Shown here: piece after piece, positions 33,200 through 46,532 of the stretch
Position numbering within the stretch: position 1 is the stretch's first letter
Layout of the letters: the number at the start of each line of letters is the position of its first letter
Source: an uncultured Pelagibacteraceae bacterium
Lineage (GTDB): Bacteria > Pseudomonadota > Alphaproteobacteria > Pelagibacterales > Pelagibacteraceae
Length of the DNA stretch: 64,000 bases
Reading direction: 5' to 3'
Assembly (NCBI GenBank): GCA_902604975.1
Contig: CACLAY010000001.1
Coordinates: 62,001-126,000, forward strand
Position numbers and translations under genes: made by a program
Notes under the pieces: generated by a model
Told to the model about the DNA's origin: nothing
What the model saw: the letters and a program-made list of their open reading frames with translations, nothing else
Database searches by the model: none

Positions 33200-34936
33200 T
33201 TAAACTTTTAATGGAAGAATTTCCAACAATAGTTCGTTTCTCAAGCTAATTAATTTTGTTCTATTCATAATTTCAATTACAAAATTTAGTGACTCACTGT
33301 TTAATTCATTCAATTCTTTTTCACCAATAATCTCAACTAATTTTAATAGTATCATGCCGGATTCCTTATTCTCAATCATTTTGTCAATTTCTGAATTTAA
33401 TTCAGATTTGTATTGAGAAAGTTCATCAATTTGATCTATTTGAATTCCATCTGATCTCAATGATTGTAGTAATACAACATCTTTAAAGTTGAAAGAATAA
33501 TTTTTATCTTTTTTCATCTTTGATAACAAATTATCAGTTAATTTTTGAGTTTTAGGTAAGCTTTGCTTATTCAAAAAATAATTTAATACTTTTGATTGAT
33601 GAAAAACTTCATTATTAAACTTAATTTTATTTTTTCTTTTTTCTTCAGTAATTAAATTAGTTTGGTAGAAGTCAGAAAACTTTAAAGGAATTTCTTTTTT
33701 ATCCATTTTTTTTAACAACTTAGATAATTCATCGTCAAATGATTTTTTAAAATTTGAGTTTTCAAAGGAATTATTCAATTTTGATAATAATGAAAGTTTA
33801 TTTTCAAGATTATCTGTTAGTAAAAACCTCTGATACATCAGAGCTCTTCCTTCATAATCTGGTAAGTTTTTTAATACGTCTTCATAATTAATAAGGTCAT
33901 CAATCTCAAATTGGAATTTTTTGTACAAGTTCAATAGATCTTTTTCATCAAAAATACCTTCACTGGTTGCTTTCTCTAGAAACTTAACCTGATCAATATC
34001 ACTGAGATTAAAATCATTTAAATTTTTAAGTAAATTCGAGTTAGACAAATATTTCCAAATAAATTCATCAGACTCTACAGATGGATAGTATAAAAAATTC
34101 TTGTCTGTTTTATGAGATAGGTGAAAATAAAGAACATTTTCATCAGACAATATAAAGTTATTATCCTCATATCCCATTAATACTTCAAACTTTTTAACAA
34201 AAAAATCATTTAAAGAGTCTAGCTCAGATTTAAGATCAAACAACAACTGAGCCTCATCTTTTTTATTCTGAGTTATTAAACAATAAATTTTGAAATATGT
34301 TAAATATTCATCAGTTATTAAACTCAAACTATCAATAGCAGAGCATGAATTTTCTATTTTGTTTAATGACAAGTAATAATCAGCTACGTGTTTTATGAGT
34401 CTTTCTTTATCTTTTATAGATGAATTTTTTTGAATAAATTCTTCAACTAAATCAAAATCTTTTTTTTTAATTAGATGGTCCAGCGTGAAATTTTCGAATT
34501 CGTTTAATGAAAAATTTTGATTTGGAATATAAGAGTTTGTTAACAATGCTACATCCATTAACCTTTCGGAAAAACTTGATAATTTTTTAGACTGTATTTT
34601 TTCTAGTAACTTTTTAATTTTTATTCCATCTGTTTTTGACCACATATCAAGGTTTAGATCATTATCATCAGGGTCAAATAGTCCGGCTAATAAAATATTT
34701 GAATTGTCTAAATTTTGATCTACTACAATATTCTCATCAGAAAGTTTTACTTTAACGCCTTCAAGCTGGTCCGTATTGATAGATGTATCTACTTTATTGT
34801 TTGACTCTGTATTTTTAATTTCTTTTTTTTCTATTTCTGACCAAATCTCTTTAACTTCTTGAGCCTGGACAGATAGAACAAACAAAAAAAAAGAAGTAGA
34901 AATTAAAAACTTACTTAATTGTTTTGAAATTTTCAT
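33200..34936 (-). CDS. large exported protein of unknown function
   Basis: 578-aa protein. I chose ATG 34936 (MKISKQLSKFLISTSFFLFVLSVQAQ), which gives a clean signal peptide with an A-x-A cleavage site; the in-frame ATG at 34954 adds six residues. The mature part is acidic and largely helical with repeated Leu/Asn-rich segments (for example LNKIENSCSAIDSLSL and TQNKKDEAQLLFDLKSELDSL), suggesting a superhelical repeat of the TPR/SEL1 kind. Probably periplasmic. It overlaps the start region of a 60-aa membrane protein by 26 bases and lies 16 bases before def. Confidence 0.75.
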   Translation of the reverse strand: MKISKQLSKFLISTSFFLFVLSVQAQEVKEIWSEIEKKEIKNTESNNKVDTSINTDQLEGVKVKLSDENIVVDQNLDNSNILLAGLFDPDDNDLNLDMWSKTDGIKIKKLLEKIQSKKLSSFSERLMDVALLTNSYIPNQNFSLNEFENFTLDHLIKKKDFDLVEEFIQKNSSIKDKERLIKHVADYYLSLNKIENSCSAIDSLSLITDEYLTYFKIYCLITQNKKDEAQLLFDLKSELDSLNDFFVKKFEVLMGYEDNNFILSDENVLYFHLSHKTDKNFLYYPSVESDEFIWKYLSNSNLLKNLNDFNLSDIDQVKFLEKATSEGIFDEKDLLNLYKKFQFEIDDLINYEDVLKNLPDYEGRALMYQRFLLTDNLENKLSLLSKLNNSFENSNFKKSFDDELSKLLKKMDKKEIPLKFSDFYQTNLITEEKRKNKIKFNNEVFHQSKVLNYFLNKQSLPKTQKLTDNLLSKMKKDKNYSFNFKDVVLLQSLRSDGIQIDQIDELSQYKSELNSEIDKMIENKESGMILLKLVEIIGEKELNELNSESLNFVIEIMNRTKLISLRNELLLEILPLKV

Positions 34937-35093
34937 TTGGTAAAATTTTTTCAATTTGTTTATCTGGGGCAGGCAAATTAATCTGGTTAATCACAATAAT
35001 GCCAAATACAATTATGAAAATAGCTATTATAATTTTTAAAATTACCCCTAAGCTAAAAATTTTGTCTTTACTTGTATTTTTTGTAAATTGCAT
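34911..35093 (-). CDS. 60-aa single-helix membrane protein
   Basis: Starts at ATG 35093, giving MQFTKNTSKDK, one strong membrane helix (~12-36, rich in Ile/Val) and a short APDKQIEKILPNENF tail outside. The longer frame to 35213 overlaps divergent aroK and is unlikely. It overlaps the following exported-protein gene by 26 bases, so the two are coupled. Family unknown. Confidence 0.6.
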   Translation of the reverse strand: MQFTKNTSKDKIFSLGVILKIIIAIFIIVFGIIVINQINLPAPDKQIEKILPNENFKTIK

Positions 35094-35148
35094 ATAATTT
35101 AATAATTTCAAAATAAGACATATTTGTGTTTTTTCAATATAGAAACTC

Positions 35149-35661
35149 ATGAAATCAAATAAAAATATTGTATTAATTGGAATGATGGGATCTGGAAAAT
35201 CATCAATTGGCAAAATTTTATCAAAAAAATTAAACTTAACATTTATTGATATTGATCAAAAAATTGAAGAAACTGAGGATACTAAAATATCAGAAATTTT
35301 TAATAAATTTGGAGAGAATTATTTTCGTAAAATTGAAGAAAAAATATCTTTAAAATTTCTTAGTTCAGAAAATTCTGTAATATCTTTAGGTGGAGGAGGT
35401 TTTATAAATTCCTCAATAAGGAAAATGTGTAAGAAAAATTGCTTATCTTTTTGGTTGGATTGGAAAAATGAAACAATAATAAAAAGAATATATAAGAGCA
35501 AGAAAAGACCATTGGCAATAAACCTTACCAGGAGTCAAATTAACAATTTAATCAAAGAAAGATCAAAATTCTATAGCTTGTCGAGTCACAGGATTAATTG
35601 TGATAAATTAGACAAAGCTGAAATTATAAATAAGATATTAGATATTTATGAATACAAATAA
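35149..35661 (+). CDS. aroK: shikimate kinase
   Basis: Phosphorylates shikimate in the aromatic amino acid pathway. 170 aa; P-loop GMMGSGKSSIG, the shikimate-binding FIDIDQKIEE, GENYFRKIEE, SLGGGGF, and the Arg of the lid in KKRPLAI. Overlaps aroB by 14 bases. Confidence 0.96.
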   Translation: MKSNKNIVLIGMMGSGKSSIGKILSKKLNLTFIDIDQKIEETEDTKISEIFNKFGENYFRKIEEKISLKFLSSENSVISLGGGGFINSSIRKMCKKNCLSFWLDWKNETIIKRIYKSKKRPLAINLTRSQINNLIKERSKFYSLSSHRINCDKLDKAEIINKILDIYEYK

Positions 35662-36751
35662 AATTTCAATTAAAACAAGCACTAAGAACTACTCAATTAT
35701 AATTGGAAGAGATTTAATAGGTAAAATTGATAAAATTTTAAAAGCTAATAGTCTAAAATTTGATAAATGTTTAATTGTTACAGACAAAAATATTCCTAAC
35801 AAGTTTAAAAGACTTTTATACAAAAAGTTAAAAATAAATAAACTTTTTAAAATAGAAATAACGGCATCAGAAAAAATCAAAAATTATCAAACAATTGAAA
35901 AAATTCATACAGTTTTATTTGAAAATAGATTTAATAGAGAGGATTGTGTTATTTCTTTTGGTGGAGGAATTATTGGGGATATAGTTGGATTCGCATCTAG
36001 TACATTTAAAAGAGGCATGAAATTTGTAAATATTCCCTCAACTTTACTGTCTCAAGTGGATTCATCAATAGGAGGCAAAACAGGTGTAAATAATAAATTT
36101 GGAAAAAATTTGATTGGAAGTTTTTATCAACCTGATTTAGTTATTTCTGATATGAATATTTTAGCTTCTTTACCAGAAAGAGAAATAATTTGTGGATATG
36201 CTGAAATATTAAAAAGCAGTATAATTGATAATTTTTATAATTTTCTCTATTTAGACAAAAATTTAAAAAAAATTTTAAAATTAAAGTCACCTTTCATTGA
36301 AAGATCCATAATTAAAAGCTGTAACTTAAAAAAAAAGGTTGTGGAAAAAGATGAGAACGAGAAAAATTACAGAAAGGTATTAAATTTAGGCCATACCTTT
36401 GCTCATTCTTATGAGTCTACTTTAGGTTTTTCTAAAAAATTAAATCATGGAGAAGCTGTAATTTTAGGTATTAAAAACGCTGTAGAATTCAGTTTTAAAA
36501 GAAGAATTTTATCAAAACAAAAATTTAATATTATTTTAGATCATATTAATAGAATTGAGATGAAACCAAAAATTGAAAAATTGTTTAAAAAAAAACATGT
36601 ATCTAAAATTATGAATTATATGAGAAGCGATAAGAAAAATAATTCAAATAACATTAATCTAATTTTAATAAAGGATTTCGGAAAGATAATAGTTGACTTT
36701 CAGATCAGTCCCTCAAATTTAAAAAAATATATTTCTAGCAGTTTAAAGTAA
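35648..36751 (+). CDS. aroB: 3-dehydroquinate synthase
   Basis: NAD- and zinc-dependent enzyme making 3-dehydroquinate from DAHP. 367 aa; SFGGGIIGDIVGFASSTFKRG, STLLSQVDSSIGGKTGVN, zinc ligands in LNLGHTFAHSYE and KLNHGEAV. aroK-aroB is a common pair. Overlaps convergent bolA-like gene by 9 bases. Confidence 0.96.
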   Translation: MNTNKISIKTSTKNYSIIIGRDLIGKIDKILKANSLKFDKCLIVTDKNIPNKFKRLLYKKLKINKLFKIEITASEKIKNYQTIEKIHTVLFENRFNREDCVISFGGGIIGDIVGFASSTFKRGMKFVNIPSTLLSQVDSSIGGKTGVNNKFGKNLIGSFYQPDLVISDMNILASLPEREIICGYAEILKSSIIDNFYNFLYLDKNLKKILKLKSPFIERSIIKSCNLKKKVVEKDENEKNYRKVLNLGHTFAHSYESTLGFSKKLNHGEAVILGIKNAVEFSFKRRILSKQKFNIILDHINRIEMKPKIEKLFKKKHVSKIMNYMRSDKKNNSNNINLILIKDFGKIIVDFQISPSNLKKYISSSLK

Positions 36752-37003
36752 TTTGATTTGTAATGAATGAATATAATTTTTTAATTCATTGTCTAAAATT
36801 TTATAAATAAATCTTGTTGAGTATAACTTACTTTTATTCTTTAACTCTTCAGACTTGATCGAAAGAACAATATGAAATTTTCCATTTTCATTAGATTTGT
36901 GATTTTTGTGAAGAAAAGACTTGTCCTCTATATAAACTTTTGAAATACAATCCTGCGACAAAATTTTTTTTTCTACAGTTTCAATTAGTTGATTAATATT
37001 CAT
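36743..37003 (-). CDS. bolA: BolA-family protein
   Basis: 86-aa BolA-like protein. Conserved region HFHIVLSIKSEELKNK fits the family's HF-V-SF-G helix-loop-helix (GKFHIVLSI), although the usual GxSLxxRH is less clear. BolA proteins bind monothiol glutaredoxins and Fe-S clusters. It is divergent from a J-domain gene; BolA near cobS-cobT is an alphaproteobacterial pattern. Confidence 0.78.
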   Translation of the reverse strand: MNINQLIETVEKKILSQDCISKVYIEDKSFLHKNHKSNENGKFHIVLSIKSEELKNKSKLYSTRFIYKILDNELKNYIHSLQIKLL

Positions 37004-37023
37004 TTTATAAAGTATTATACACC

Positions 37024-37557
37024 ATGAAAAATATTTGTGATTGGAATAATTGTTCAGAGGAAGGTCTTTTTAAAGCACCTAAAGAAAGGGATAACAGTAA
37101 AGATTATAGATTACTATGTTTAAACCATGTTAAAGAATTTAATAAAAATTGGAATTATTTTACAGGTATGAGCGATCAACAAATATTTGATTTTTTAAGG
37201 TCTGATATGACTTGGCACAAACCAACACAAAGTTTTAGTTCATCAGATAATTTTTTTAAAGTTCTTTGGAGCAATGCTTTGAAAGATGAGATGGATAAAT
37301 TTAAATTTAATAATGATTTCAATAATATGAACAAATTTAAATTTAATAACAATGATTTAAAAGCCTTTAATATATTAGGGATTAGTGTTGGATTAAAATG
37401 GGAAAAAGTTCAAGAAAAATTTAAAAAGCTTGTCAAAAAATTTCACCCTGATATGAATTCTGGAAATAAAAAATTTGAAGACAAGCTTAAAGTAATAACT
37501 TTAGCTTACACTCAATTAAAAAATACATATAAGGATAAAATTGACACCAAATATTAA
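37024..37557 (+). CDS. J-domain co-chaperone with N-terminal zinc-knuckle-like part
   Basis: 177-aa protein. The N-terminal region has ICDWNNC and LLCLNH, which together could bind zinc. The C-terminal ~60 residues are a J domain, AFNILGISVGLKWEKVQEKF and KKLVKKFHPDMN with the HPD at 141-143, to activate a DnaK. In alphaproteobacteria this type precedes cobS and cobT; here the 3' end overlaps the cobS start by 17 bases. Confidence 0.9.
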   Translation: MKNICDWNNCSEEGLFKAPKERDNSKDYRLLCLNHVKEFNKNWNYFTGMSDQQIFDFLRSDMTWHKPTQSFSSSDNFFKVLWSNALKDEMDKFKFNNDFNNMNKFKFNNNDLKAFNILGISVGLKWEKVQEKFKKLVKKFHPDMNSGNKKFEDKLKVITLAYTQLKNTYKDKIDTKY

Positions 37558-38515
37558 CCATACCCCTGACATTAAGTTATCTATTAAGCAAACTTTTGGA
37601 ATTGAAAGTGACATGGAAGTTGATGCATTTTCAAAATCAAGTGAGTATGTCCCAGAAATCGATAAAACTTATAAGTTCGATAAAGATACAACATTAGCTA
37701 TTTTGTCAGGATTTTCTTTTAACAAAAGAGTTTTAATTCAAGGATACCATGGAACTGGAAAATCAACTCACATCGAACAAATTGCTGCTAGGCTAAACTG
37801 GCCTTGTATAAGAATTAATCTCGATAGTCATGTCAGTAGAATTGACTTAATAGGCAAAGATTCAATCGTAATCAAAGATGGTAAGCAGGTAACTGAATTT
37901 AAAGAAGGAATACTTCCTTGGTCAATTCAAAATCCCGTAGCTTTAGTTTTTGATGAATATGACGCTGGAAGACCTGATGTAATGTTCGTTATTCAGAGAG
38001 TACTAGAGTCAGAAGGTAGTTTTACTCTATTAGACAAAAATAAAGTAATTAAACAAAATAAATTTTTTAGACTTTTTGCAACAACAAATACAGTTGGGCT
38101 AGGTGATACAACTGGATTATACCATGGGACACAACAAATTAATCAGGGACAAATGGATAGATGGAATATTGTATCTACTTTAAACTATCTTAGTTTAGAT
38201 AAAGAAATGGAAATTATATTAGGCAAGAATAAAAATTTAAATAATCCTAAAGGTAAAGAGCAAGTTGCGAATATGATAAAAGTAGCCTCACTTACGAGGA
38301 AAGGTTTTATGGCAGGTGATATATCTACAGTAATGAGTCCTAGAACAGTTTTACATTGGGCAGAAAATTCTGAAATTTTCAAAGATATAGGATATGCATT
38401 TAGGGTAACATTTTTAAACAAATGTGATGATGCTGAAAAAAACACTATTGCTGAATATTATCAAAGATGTTTTGGGGATGAACTACCGGAGTCAATGATC
38501 AATATTCAAATTTGA
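37541..38515 (+). CDS. cobS: CobS-like MoxR AAA+ ATPase
   Basis: 324-aa AAA+ protein nearly collinear with alphaproteobacterial Cob[21 protein letters not shown] (Walker A), [28 protein letters not shown] (Walker B), [27 protein letters not shown]. CobS-CobT drive the CobN cobaltochelatase in aerobic B12 synthesis, but no cobN or other cob gene is in the window. Start is TTG 37541 inside the J-protein gene; the stop overlaps cobT. Probably a general remodelling ATPase with a VWA partner. Confidence 0.9.
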   Translation: MTPNINHTPDIKLSIKQTFGIESDMEVDAFSKSSEYVPEIDKTYKFDKDTTLAILSGFSFNKRVLIQGYHGTGKSTHIEQIAARLNWPCIRINLDSHVSRIDLIGKDSIVIKDGKQVTEFKEGILPWSIQNPVALVFDEYDAGRPDVMFVIQRVLESEGSFTLLDKNKVIKQNKFFRLFATTNTVGLGDTTGLYHGTQQINQGQMDRWNIVSTLNYLSLDKEMEIILGKNKNLNNPKGKEQVANMIKVASLTRKGFMAGDISTVMSPRTVLHWAENSEIFKDIGYAFRVTFLNKCDDAEKNTIAEYYQRCFGDELPESMINIQI

Positions 38516-40308
38516 TGAACAAAGAAGATAGTATTAAAGAAAAATTCAAACAAGCCCTTCAATCAACCTACAAAGTAATTTCAGATGACTATAAGGTTGT
38601 CAAAAATAAAAAAAATGACGAAAAAGTTTATGATATTGGGGAAATTGACAATATTAATGATAAAAATCAATTTAAAAAACTAAGGGCTGAAACAGACTCT
38701 GAGGCTTTAAAAAGAAGATTTTCAAACAGAAAATTATTGGATAAAAATAATCCACGAAATCCCTCTTGTAGAACACTCTACCAGCTAGCAGAAAAGGTGA
38801 GATATGAACTACTTGGTTCAGAGATGCTAAAAGGAATTTCCAAAAATTTTAAAGAAAATTATAAAAATAGACTTCAACATCTTAAACAAGAAAAAATAAC
38901 AAAAAAAGAAGATACAAATATTGTTGATGCTTTTGAAATCTATATGACAAACAAATTTTTTAATGTCGAATTATACCCAGAAAATAAAGAAATCCTTAAA
39001 TTTTGGGAAAAAGATTTTAAGAAGTCAATAGATAAACACTTTGAATTTTTAAATCAAAATCTAGAAAATCAGGAAGTGTATAATGCTAAATTTTCTGAAA
39101 TTTTAGAAAGTATGGATATATTCGAAAATGATGACACAACTGAAAAAGAAAATGAAGAAAATGATGATACGCAAGATCAAAATAATTCTAATAATAATGA
39201 AGACAAAGATAATAATGACTCTAGCAAAACAAGTGAAGATGAAAATATAAGCCAAGGAATGGATAGTGAGGATGAAGTAAATGAGTTTAGACTTGAAGAT
39301 CAGCTTGGTAGTGAAAATAATGAGGATGCTGAGTCAGAAAATATTATACAAAAAAAAAATTTAAGTGTAAGCGATAAAGAATATAAAATATTTACTACTG
39401 AGTTTGACGAAGTTGCTAAAGCAGAAAGTCTAGATACGGCGGAGGAAATTCAAAAACTGAGAAAAAATTTAGACCAACAGCTTACAAGTTTTCAAGATTT
39501 AATTACTAAGTTAGCAAATAAATTACAAAGACAATTAATGGCAAAACAAAATCGATCATGGGAATTTGATCTAGAAGAGGGATTGTTAGATAGTTCAAAA
39601 TTACCTAGGATTATCATTGATCCATATAATTCATTATCGTTTAAAAAAGAAAAAGATTTAGACTTTAAGGATACAATTGTGACACTTTTAATTGACAACT
39701 CTGGGTCAATGAGAGGTAGACCAATAACAATAGCTGCAATATGTGCTGATATTTTATCCAGAACCTTAGAAAGATGCTCGGTTAAAGTTGAAATACTAGG
39801 TTTTACAACGAAAAATTGGAAAGGTGGTAAAAGTCGCCAGGAGTGGAATAGATTGGGTAAAACAAAAAATCCAGGAAGGCTTAATGATTTAAGACATATA
39901 ATTTATAAAGGTGCAGATTCTCATTGGAGGCAATCAAAAAAGAATTTGGGATTGATGCTAAAAGAGGGTTTGTTAAAAGAAAATATAGATGGTGAAGCTA
40001 TAACGTGGGCATTTAATAGATTAAAAAAAAGAAAAGAAGAAAGAAAAATCCTTATGGTTATTTCAGATGGAGCACCAGTAGATGACTCAACATTATCAGT
40101 TAATTCAGGAGACTTTTTAGAAAAAAATTTGAAAAAAATTGTTAAATTTATTGAGAATAAAAGTGAAGTAGAAATATTAGCTATAGGAATTGGTCACGAT
40201 GTATCTCGATATTATAAAAAAGCAATCAAAATTTCTGATGTACAAGAACTTGGGGATGTAATGATAGATCAATTAAGTGGACTATTTGAAAATAAAAAAC
40301 TTCACTAA
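38515..40308 (+). CDS. cobT: CobT-like VWA-domain protein
   Basis: 597-aa partner of CobS. ATG 38515 shares a base with the cobS stop (TGATG); TTG 38512 is an alternative. The N-terminal half is helical ([17 protein letters not shown] is typical CobT), then a strongly acidic Asn/Asp/Glu linker (~205-280), then a VWA domain with the MIDAS motif [11 protein letters not shown] and [15 protein letters not shown]. Metal-dependent adhesion by the MIDAS likely couples the AAA+ ring to a client. Confidence 0.9.
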   Translation: MNKEDSIKEKFKQALQSTYKVISDDYKVVKNKKNDEKVYDIGEIDNINDKNQFKKLRAETDSEALKRRFSNRKLLDKNNPRNPSCRTLYQLAEKVRYELLGSEMLKGISKNFKENYKNRLQHLKQEKITKKEDTNIVDAFEIYMTNKFFNVELYPENKEILKFWEKDFKKSIDKHFEFLNQNLENQEVYNAKFSEILESMDIFENDDTTEKENEENDDTQDQNNSNNNEDKDNNDSSKTSEDENISQGMDSEDEVNEFRLEDQLGSENNEDAESENIIQKKNLSVSDKEYKIFTTEFDEVAKAESLDTAEEIQKLRKNLDQQLTSFQDLITKLANKLQRQLMAKQNRSWEFDLEEGLLDSSKLPRIIIDPYNSLSFKKEKDLDFKDTIVTLLIDNSGSMRGRPITIAAICADILSRTLERCSVKVEILGFTTKNWKGGKSRQEWNRLGKTKNPGRLNDLRHIIYKGADSHWRQSKKNLGLMLKEGLLKENIDGEAITWAFNRLKKRKEERKILMVISDGAPVDDSTLSVNSGDFLEKNLKKIVKFIENKSEVEILAIGIGHDVSRYYKKAIKISDVQELGDVMIDQLSGLFENKKLH

Positions 40309-41582
40309 AGACTAATTAAATCTTTATTAGACCATTCTATTTTAATTTCTGCACCACCTCTGGTTTCTGAATTCCTAATTAAAAGTTTTGCCTTATTTTT
40401 TTCTAACAAAGTTTTACCTATAAATATTCCCAAACCCAATCCTGCTCTTGATTTATTTTTAGATTGCAATGATTTTATATAAGGTTCCCCAATTTTGGTT
40501 AATATGTCTTTAGGAAATCCTAAACCATCATCTTCGATTGATATCGAAGAGTTTTCACTGTCACTCATTATTGAAATATAAATATTTTTTTTTGCAAACT
40601 TATTTGCATTTCCAATAAAATTTCTTATGCCATAAACAACTTCAATTAATTTTGAAATTTCGAATGAATTATAATTCTGCTCAGTATTTATGATAAAATT
40701 TTTATCTGATATTTCTTTGAAAGAATTTACAATTTCTTTTACATAGTTGTGCAGAGTAATATCCTTGTCTATAAAGTCATCTTCAACTACAGGATTTAAA
40801 GACAATTTTTTTAATATTACATTGCATCTATCAACTTGGCTTAAAAGTAATTCAACATCTTTTTTTAATTCTTTATTATTTTTAAAATTGTCATATAAAT
40901 CTTGAGAAATAATTTTAATTGTAGAAAGCGGTGTACCTAAAGAATGAGCAGCCGCTGCAGCTTGTCCACCCAATGAAACTAATTCGTTCTCCTTAGAAAT
41001 AACTTCTTGAATTTTATCTAATGCATCTTTTCTGACTTTTGACTCATTTCCAAACGTTAAAGCAAAAAAGCTTAAAAAAATAAGTGCTATAATTAAGGCT
41101 AAAGGTACTGAATAATAATAGTAATTACTAAAAATATATTCATTTAATGGTGAAGGTAATTCCTGGTGGAAGAAGGTAAGTAAAATTATTGAAAAAATTG
41201 TCAAAAATATTAATAAAATATTTGTTTTAATACTCAAGCTATTTGAGGCAAATATGCTTGGTATTATTAGGAATATTGAGAATGGATTTATGGTACCGCC
41301 TGTTAAATAAAGCAAAAAACTTAATTGTATAATATCAAGGGTAAGAAATGTTAAAGATATTTTTTCTTGTAACTGATTTTTTTTAAAAAAATAAAATAAG
41401 AAAATGTTACTTAAAGCACCTATTAGAACTATAATATTTGCTAGTAAAAAATTAAATTCAAATTTAAATAGGAATGCAACAGCATTTATAGTAATAAATT
41501 GACCTATTACACCTATCCATCTTAAATTAACGTATGTAATTTTGTTTAAATGAGATGATTTGGAATTGATGCTTATTCCCAT
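40305..41582 (-). CDS. regB: RegB/PrrB-type redox sensor histidine kinase
   Basis: 425-aa membrane histidine kinase. Six hydrophobic segments in ~20-170; the RegB quinone-binding signature [14 protein letters not shown], the H-box [14 protein letters not shown], a Cys in [13 protein letters not shown] at the position of the redox Cys of RegB, and the ATP-binding boxes [10 protein letters not shown] and EDDGLGFP with GLGLGI. The partner regulator RegA is not in the window. Overlaps cobT by 4 bases (convergent). Confidence 0.9.
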   Translation of the reverse strand: MGISINSKSSHLNKITYVNLRWIGVIGQFITINAVAFLFKFEFNFLLANIIVLIGALSNIFLFYFFKKNQLQEKISLTFLTLDIIQLSFLLYLTGGTINPFSIFLIIPSIFASNSLSIKTNILLIFLTIFSIILLTFFHQELPSPLNEYIFSNYYYYSVPLALIIALIFLSFFALTFGNESKVRKDALDKIQEVISKENELVSLGGQAAAAAHSLGTPLSTIKIISQDLYDNFKNNKELKKDVELLLSQVDRCNVILKKLSLNPVVEDDFIDKDITLHNYVKEIVNSFKEISDKNFIINTEQNYNSFEISKLIEVVYGIRNFIGNANKFAKKNIYISIMSDSENSSISIEDDGLGFPKDILTKIGEPYIKSLQSKNKSRAGLGLGIFIGKTLLEKNKAKLLIRNSETRGGAEIKIEWSNKDLISL

Positions 41583-41585
41583 TAA

Positions 41586-43643
<2,058 letters not shown>

Positions 43644-43839
43644 TTATTTATTATTGGAAAGGTTATTTATAACATTTTTATATTTTTAAATACAATTTGT
43701 ATTAAATTTTTACTCAAATTAATGAGGAAATACTTACATTATAACCAAGATTATTATAAATTTTTTTAATACTTAATAATTATCAAAAAAATGAATTTTT
43801 TTAGTCAACTTTATCAAAATTATGTAAGATTCGTTTACT

Positions 43840-44619
43840 GTGATTAAAAAATTATTAAAAAGAATTCCAATTATAAAAAGAATATATCCCTCTATAATTA
43901 AAAAAATTTATAACTATCTTAATACTGATCAAATTAATTACGAGTATTTTGGTCTAAAATTAAAAGGAAATATAAAAGAACCAATGGATAAAGAAATATT
44001 CCTATTCAGTGAATATGAACATCTTCAAATTGATTATCTTCTTAAATTAATGAAAGAATCAAAATTTGACTACTTTATAGATGTTGGTGCAAATTCAGGA
44101 TTATATAGCATGGTTGTAGCCAAAAATGACTGTAAGATTAAAATAAAAAGCTTTGAACCGATTAAAAAAACAATAATAAAATTTAAAGAGAATATTCAAC
44201 TTAATAAAAATTTAAATAACATTGAGATTTTTGAATTTGGACTTTCAAATAAAAATTCAAAATTACTAATGAAATCATTAAAAAAAAAAAATTATGTACA
44301 AACTGGTGGATTTGGAGTCGCACAAAGTGATGAAATATTAAATAATCTACATACTGAGTATGCAGAATTTAAAAAAGGAGATGATATTTTTAGTTTAGAA
44401 AGTAAAAATATTATTTTGAAAATTGATGCCGAAGGACATGAAAAAGAGGTTATTCAAGGTTTAGAAAATAATTTAAATAAAAACAGTATTTTATTACAAA
44501 TCGAAATATTTGATAAAAATTTTGATGTTATGAATAATATTCTAAAAGATAAAAATTTTAATCAAATCCATATGATAAAAAGTGATGGTAAAAAAGATTA
44601 TTATTATAAAAATTATTAA
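43840..44619 (+). CDS. FkbM-family methyltransferase
   Basis: 259-aa AdoMet-dependent methyltransferase. [17 protein letters not shown] is motif [18 protein letters not shown] follows, and [19 protein letters not shown] is the FkbM end. The family methylates small molecules or sugars of the cell surface. It is a single gene with a GTG start, between gyrB and the convergent tRNA-Ser; no surface-sugar cluster is nearby. Confidence 0.85.
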   Translation: MIKKLLKRIPIIKRIYPSIIKKIYNYLNTDQINYEYFGLKLKGNIKEPMDKEIFLFSEYEHLQIDYLLKLMKESKFDYFIDVGANSGLYSMVVAKNDCKIKIKSFEPIKKTIIKFKENIQLNKNLNNIEIFEFGLSNKNSKLLMKSLKKKNYVQTGGFGVAQSDEILNNLHTEYAEFKKGDDIFSLESKNIILKIDAEGHEKEVIQGLENNLNKNSILLQIEIFDKNFDVMNNILKDKNFNQIHMIKSDGKKDYYYKNY

Positions 44620-44628
44620 ATATTTGTT

Positions 44629-44718
44629 TGGCGGAGAGAATGGGATTCGAACCCATGATAGAGTTTCCCCTATACACGCTTTCCAAGCGTGCGCCTTCAA
44701 CCACTCGGCCACCTCTCC
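44629..44718 (-). tRNA. tRNA-Ser (GGA)
   Basis: 90-nt class II tRNA with encoded CCA: acceptor GGAGAGG/TCTCTCC, D loop with GG, anticodon loop TTGGAAA (GGA), a long variable arm TATAGGGGAAACTCTATC, T loop TTCGAAT. It lies 2 bases after the lepA end on the same strand. Confidence 0.96.
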
Positions 44719-44720
44719 AT

Positions 44721-46532
44721 TTATTTCTCCTTAGATATTTTGAGCACGCCTATAAATGCTTCTTGTGGGATCTCAACTTTTCCAAATTGTTTTGCCCTTG
44801 CTTTTCCTTTTTTTTGCTTTTCAAGTAGCTTTCTTTTTCTGTCAGTAGCTCCTCCACCATGAATTTTGGTTAAAACATCTTTTTTAAAACCTTTAATTGT
44901 TTCTCGTGCAATAATCTTTCCACCTATTGCTGCTTGGACTGGAATCATGAAGTTATGTCTTGGAATTAAATCTTTCAATTTCTCACATACCTCTCTGCCA
45001 GTCTTTTGAGCAAAGTCTTTGTGTATCATCATTGCTAGAGCGTCTACTGGTTCAGTATTTACTAAAATGCCCATTTTAACAAGATCTCCCTCTCTATGAC
45101 CTATTATTTCATAATCAAAACTAGCATATCCACTTGTCATAGATTTTAATCGATCATTAAAATCAAATACTATTTCATTTAATGGTAATTCATAATTTAC
45201 AACTGCTCTACTTCCGGAGTAACTTAAGTTTGTTTGGATTCCTCTTTTATCTTGGCATATTTTCATTATAGGACCAAGATACTGATCTGGAGTAATAATA
45301 GTTGCTTTGATCCAAGGTTCTTCAATAAATTTTATTAAACTTGGATCTGGTAAACTTGATGGATTTTGTAAATCTTTTATTTTACCATTGTTCATATGGA
45401 TCTTATATACAACGCCAGGAGTTGTAGTTAATAGATTTATATCGAATTCTCTTTCAAGCCTTTCTGTAACTATTTCTAAGTGCAACAAACCTAGAAAACC
45501 ACACCTGAAACCTAGGCCTAAAGCCGAGGAAGATTCGGGCTCAAAGGAAAAGCTAGAATCATTTAATTTTAATTTCGCTAATCCATCTTTTAATTTTTGA
45601 TACTCTGAGCTATCGACTGGAAATAATCCACAAAATACTACTGGTTTACTTGGTTTAAAGCCAGGTAAAGACTCTGATAATGGTTTTGATGCATCGCAGA
45701 TTGTATCTCCAACTTTTGTTTCTGATAAAATTTTTATTCCTGTTGTTATAAACCCAATCTCTCCAGAATTAAGTTCATCAACATCTTTTGGTTTGGGTGT
45801 AAAAACTCCGACTTTCTCAACAAAATATTCCTGATTTGTAGACATCATTTTAATTTTCATATTATTTTTAATTTTTCCATCAATTACTCTCACTAAAATG
45901 ACTACACCTAGATAAGTGTCATACCAACTATCTACTAATAAACACTTTAGTTTTTGATCTTTTTCACCTTTTGGACCTGGTAGAGTATGGATAATTTGTT
46001 CTAAAATTTCATCAATTCCTTCACCAGTCTTTCCAGAACATGGAACAGCATTAGATGTATCAATACCTATTACATCTTCAATTTGTTTATTTGTTCTATC
46101 AATGTCTGACGCTGGTAAATCAATTTTATTTAAAACTGGTATTATTTCATGATTTATATCAAGAGCTTGATAAACATTTGCTAATGTTTGAGCTTCAACT
46201 CCTTGAGTGCTGTCCACAATTAATATTGAACCTTCGCAAGCATACAAAGATCTACTTACTTCATAGCTAAAATCAACATGACCTGGGGTATCTATAATAT
46301 TAAGAATATAATTTTTTCCATCTTTAGATTTATAATTTAATTTTACCGTTTGAGCTTTAATAGTTATGCCTCTCTCTCTTTCAATATCCATCGAGTCAAG
46401 CACTTGAGCTTTCATTTCTCTGTCAGTCAAACCACCACATTTATGTATAATTCTATCTGCTATAGTTGACTTGCCATGGTCAATATGGGCAATGATTGCA
46501 AAATTTCTGATATTATCAATTTCAGTAGACAT
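44721..46532 (-). CDS. lepA: elongation factor 4
   Basis: 603-aa translational GTPase that back-translocates stalled ribosomes. AHIDHGKST (G1), [16 protein letters not shown] (G3), LNKIDLP (G4), domains II and III, and the LepA-specific C-terminal region with [14 protein letters not shown] and [21 protein letters not shown]. Last gene of the thrS-pheT operon, with zero spacing to pheT. Confidence 0.97.
   Translation of the reverse strand: MSTEIDNIRNFAIIAHIDHGKSTIADRIIHKCGGLTDREMKAQVLDSMDIERERGITIKAQTVKLNYKSKDGKNYILNIIDTPGHVDFSYEVSRSLYACEGSILIVDSTQGVEAQTLANVYQALDINHEIIPVLNKIDLPASDIDRTNKQIEDVIGIDTSNAVPCSGKTGEGIDEILEQIIHTLPGPKGEKDQKLKCLLVDSWYDTYLGVVILVRVIDGKIKNNMKIKMMSTNQEYFVEKVGVFTPKPKDVDELNSGEIGFITTGIKILSETKVGDTICDASKPLSESLPGFKPSKPVVFCGLFPVDSSEYQKLKDGLAKLKLNDSSFSFEPESSSALGLGFRCGFLGLLHLEIVTERLEREFDINLLTTTPGVVYKIHMNNGKIKDLQNPSSLPDPSLIKFIEEPWIKATIITPDQYLGPIMKICQDKRGIQTNLSYSGSRAVVNYELPLNEIVFDFNDRLKSMTSGYASFDYEIIGHREGDLVKMGILVNTEPVDALAMMIHKDFAQKTGREVCEKLKDLIPRHNFMIPVQAAIGGKIIARETIKGFKKDVLTKIHGGGATDRKRKLLEKQKKGKARAKQFGKVEIPQEAFIGVLKISKEK

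Noticed and set aside
34936-35213. 100-codon reading of the small membrane protein
   Set aside because: Its first 40 codons overlap the divergent aroK start; ATG 35093 gives a sensible membrane protein.
37541-40308. CobS-CobT as evidence for B12 synthesis
   Set aside because: No cobN or other pathway gene is in the window and the lineage is generally considered unable to make B12.
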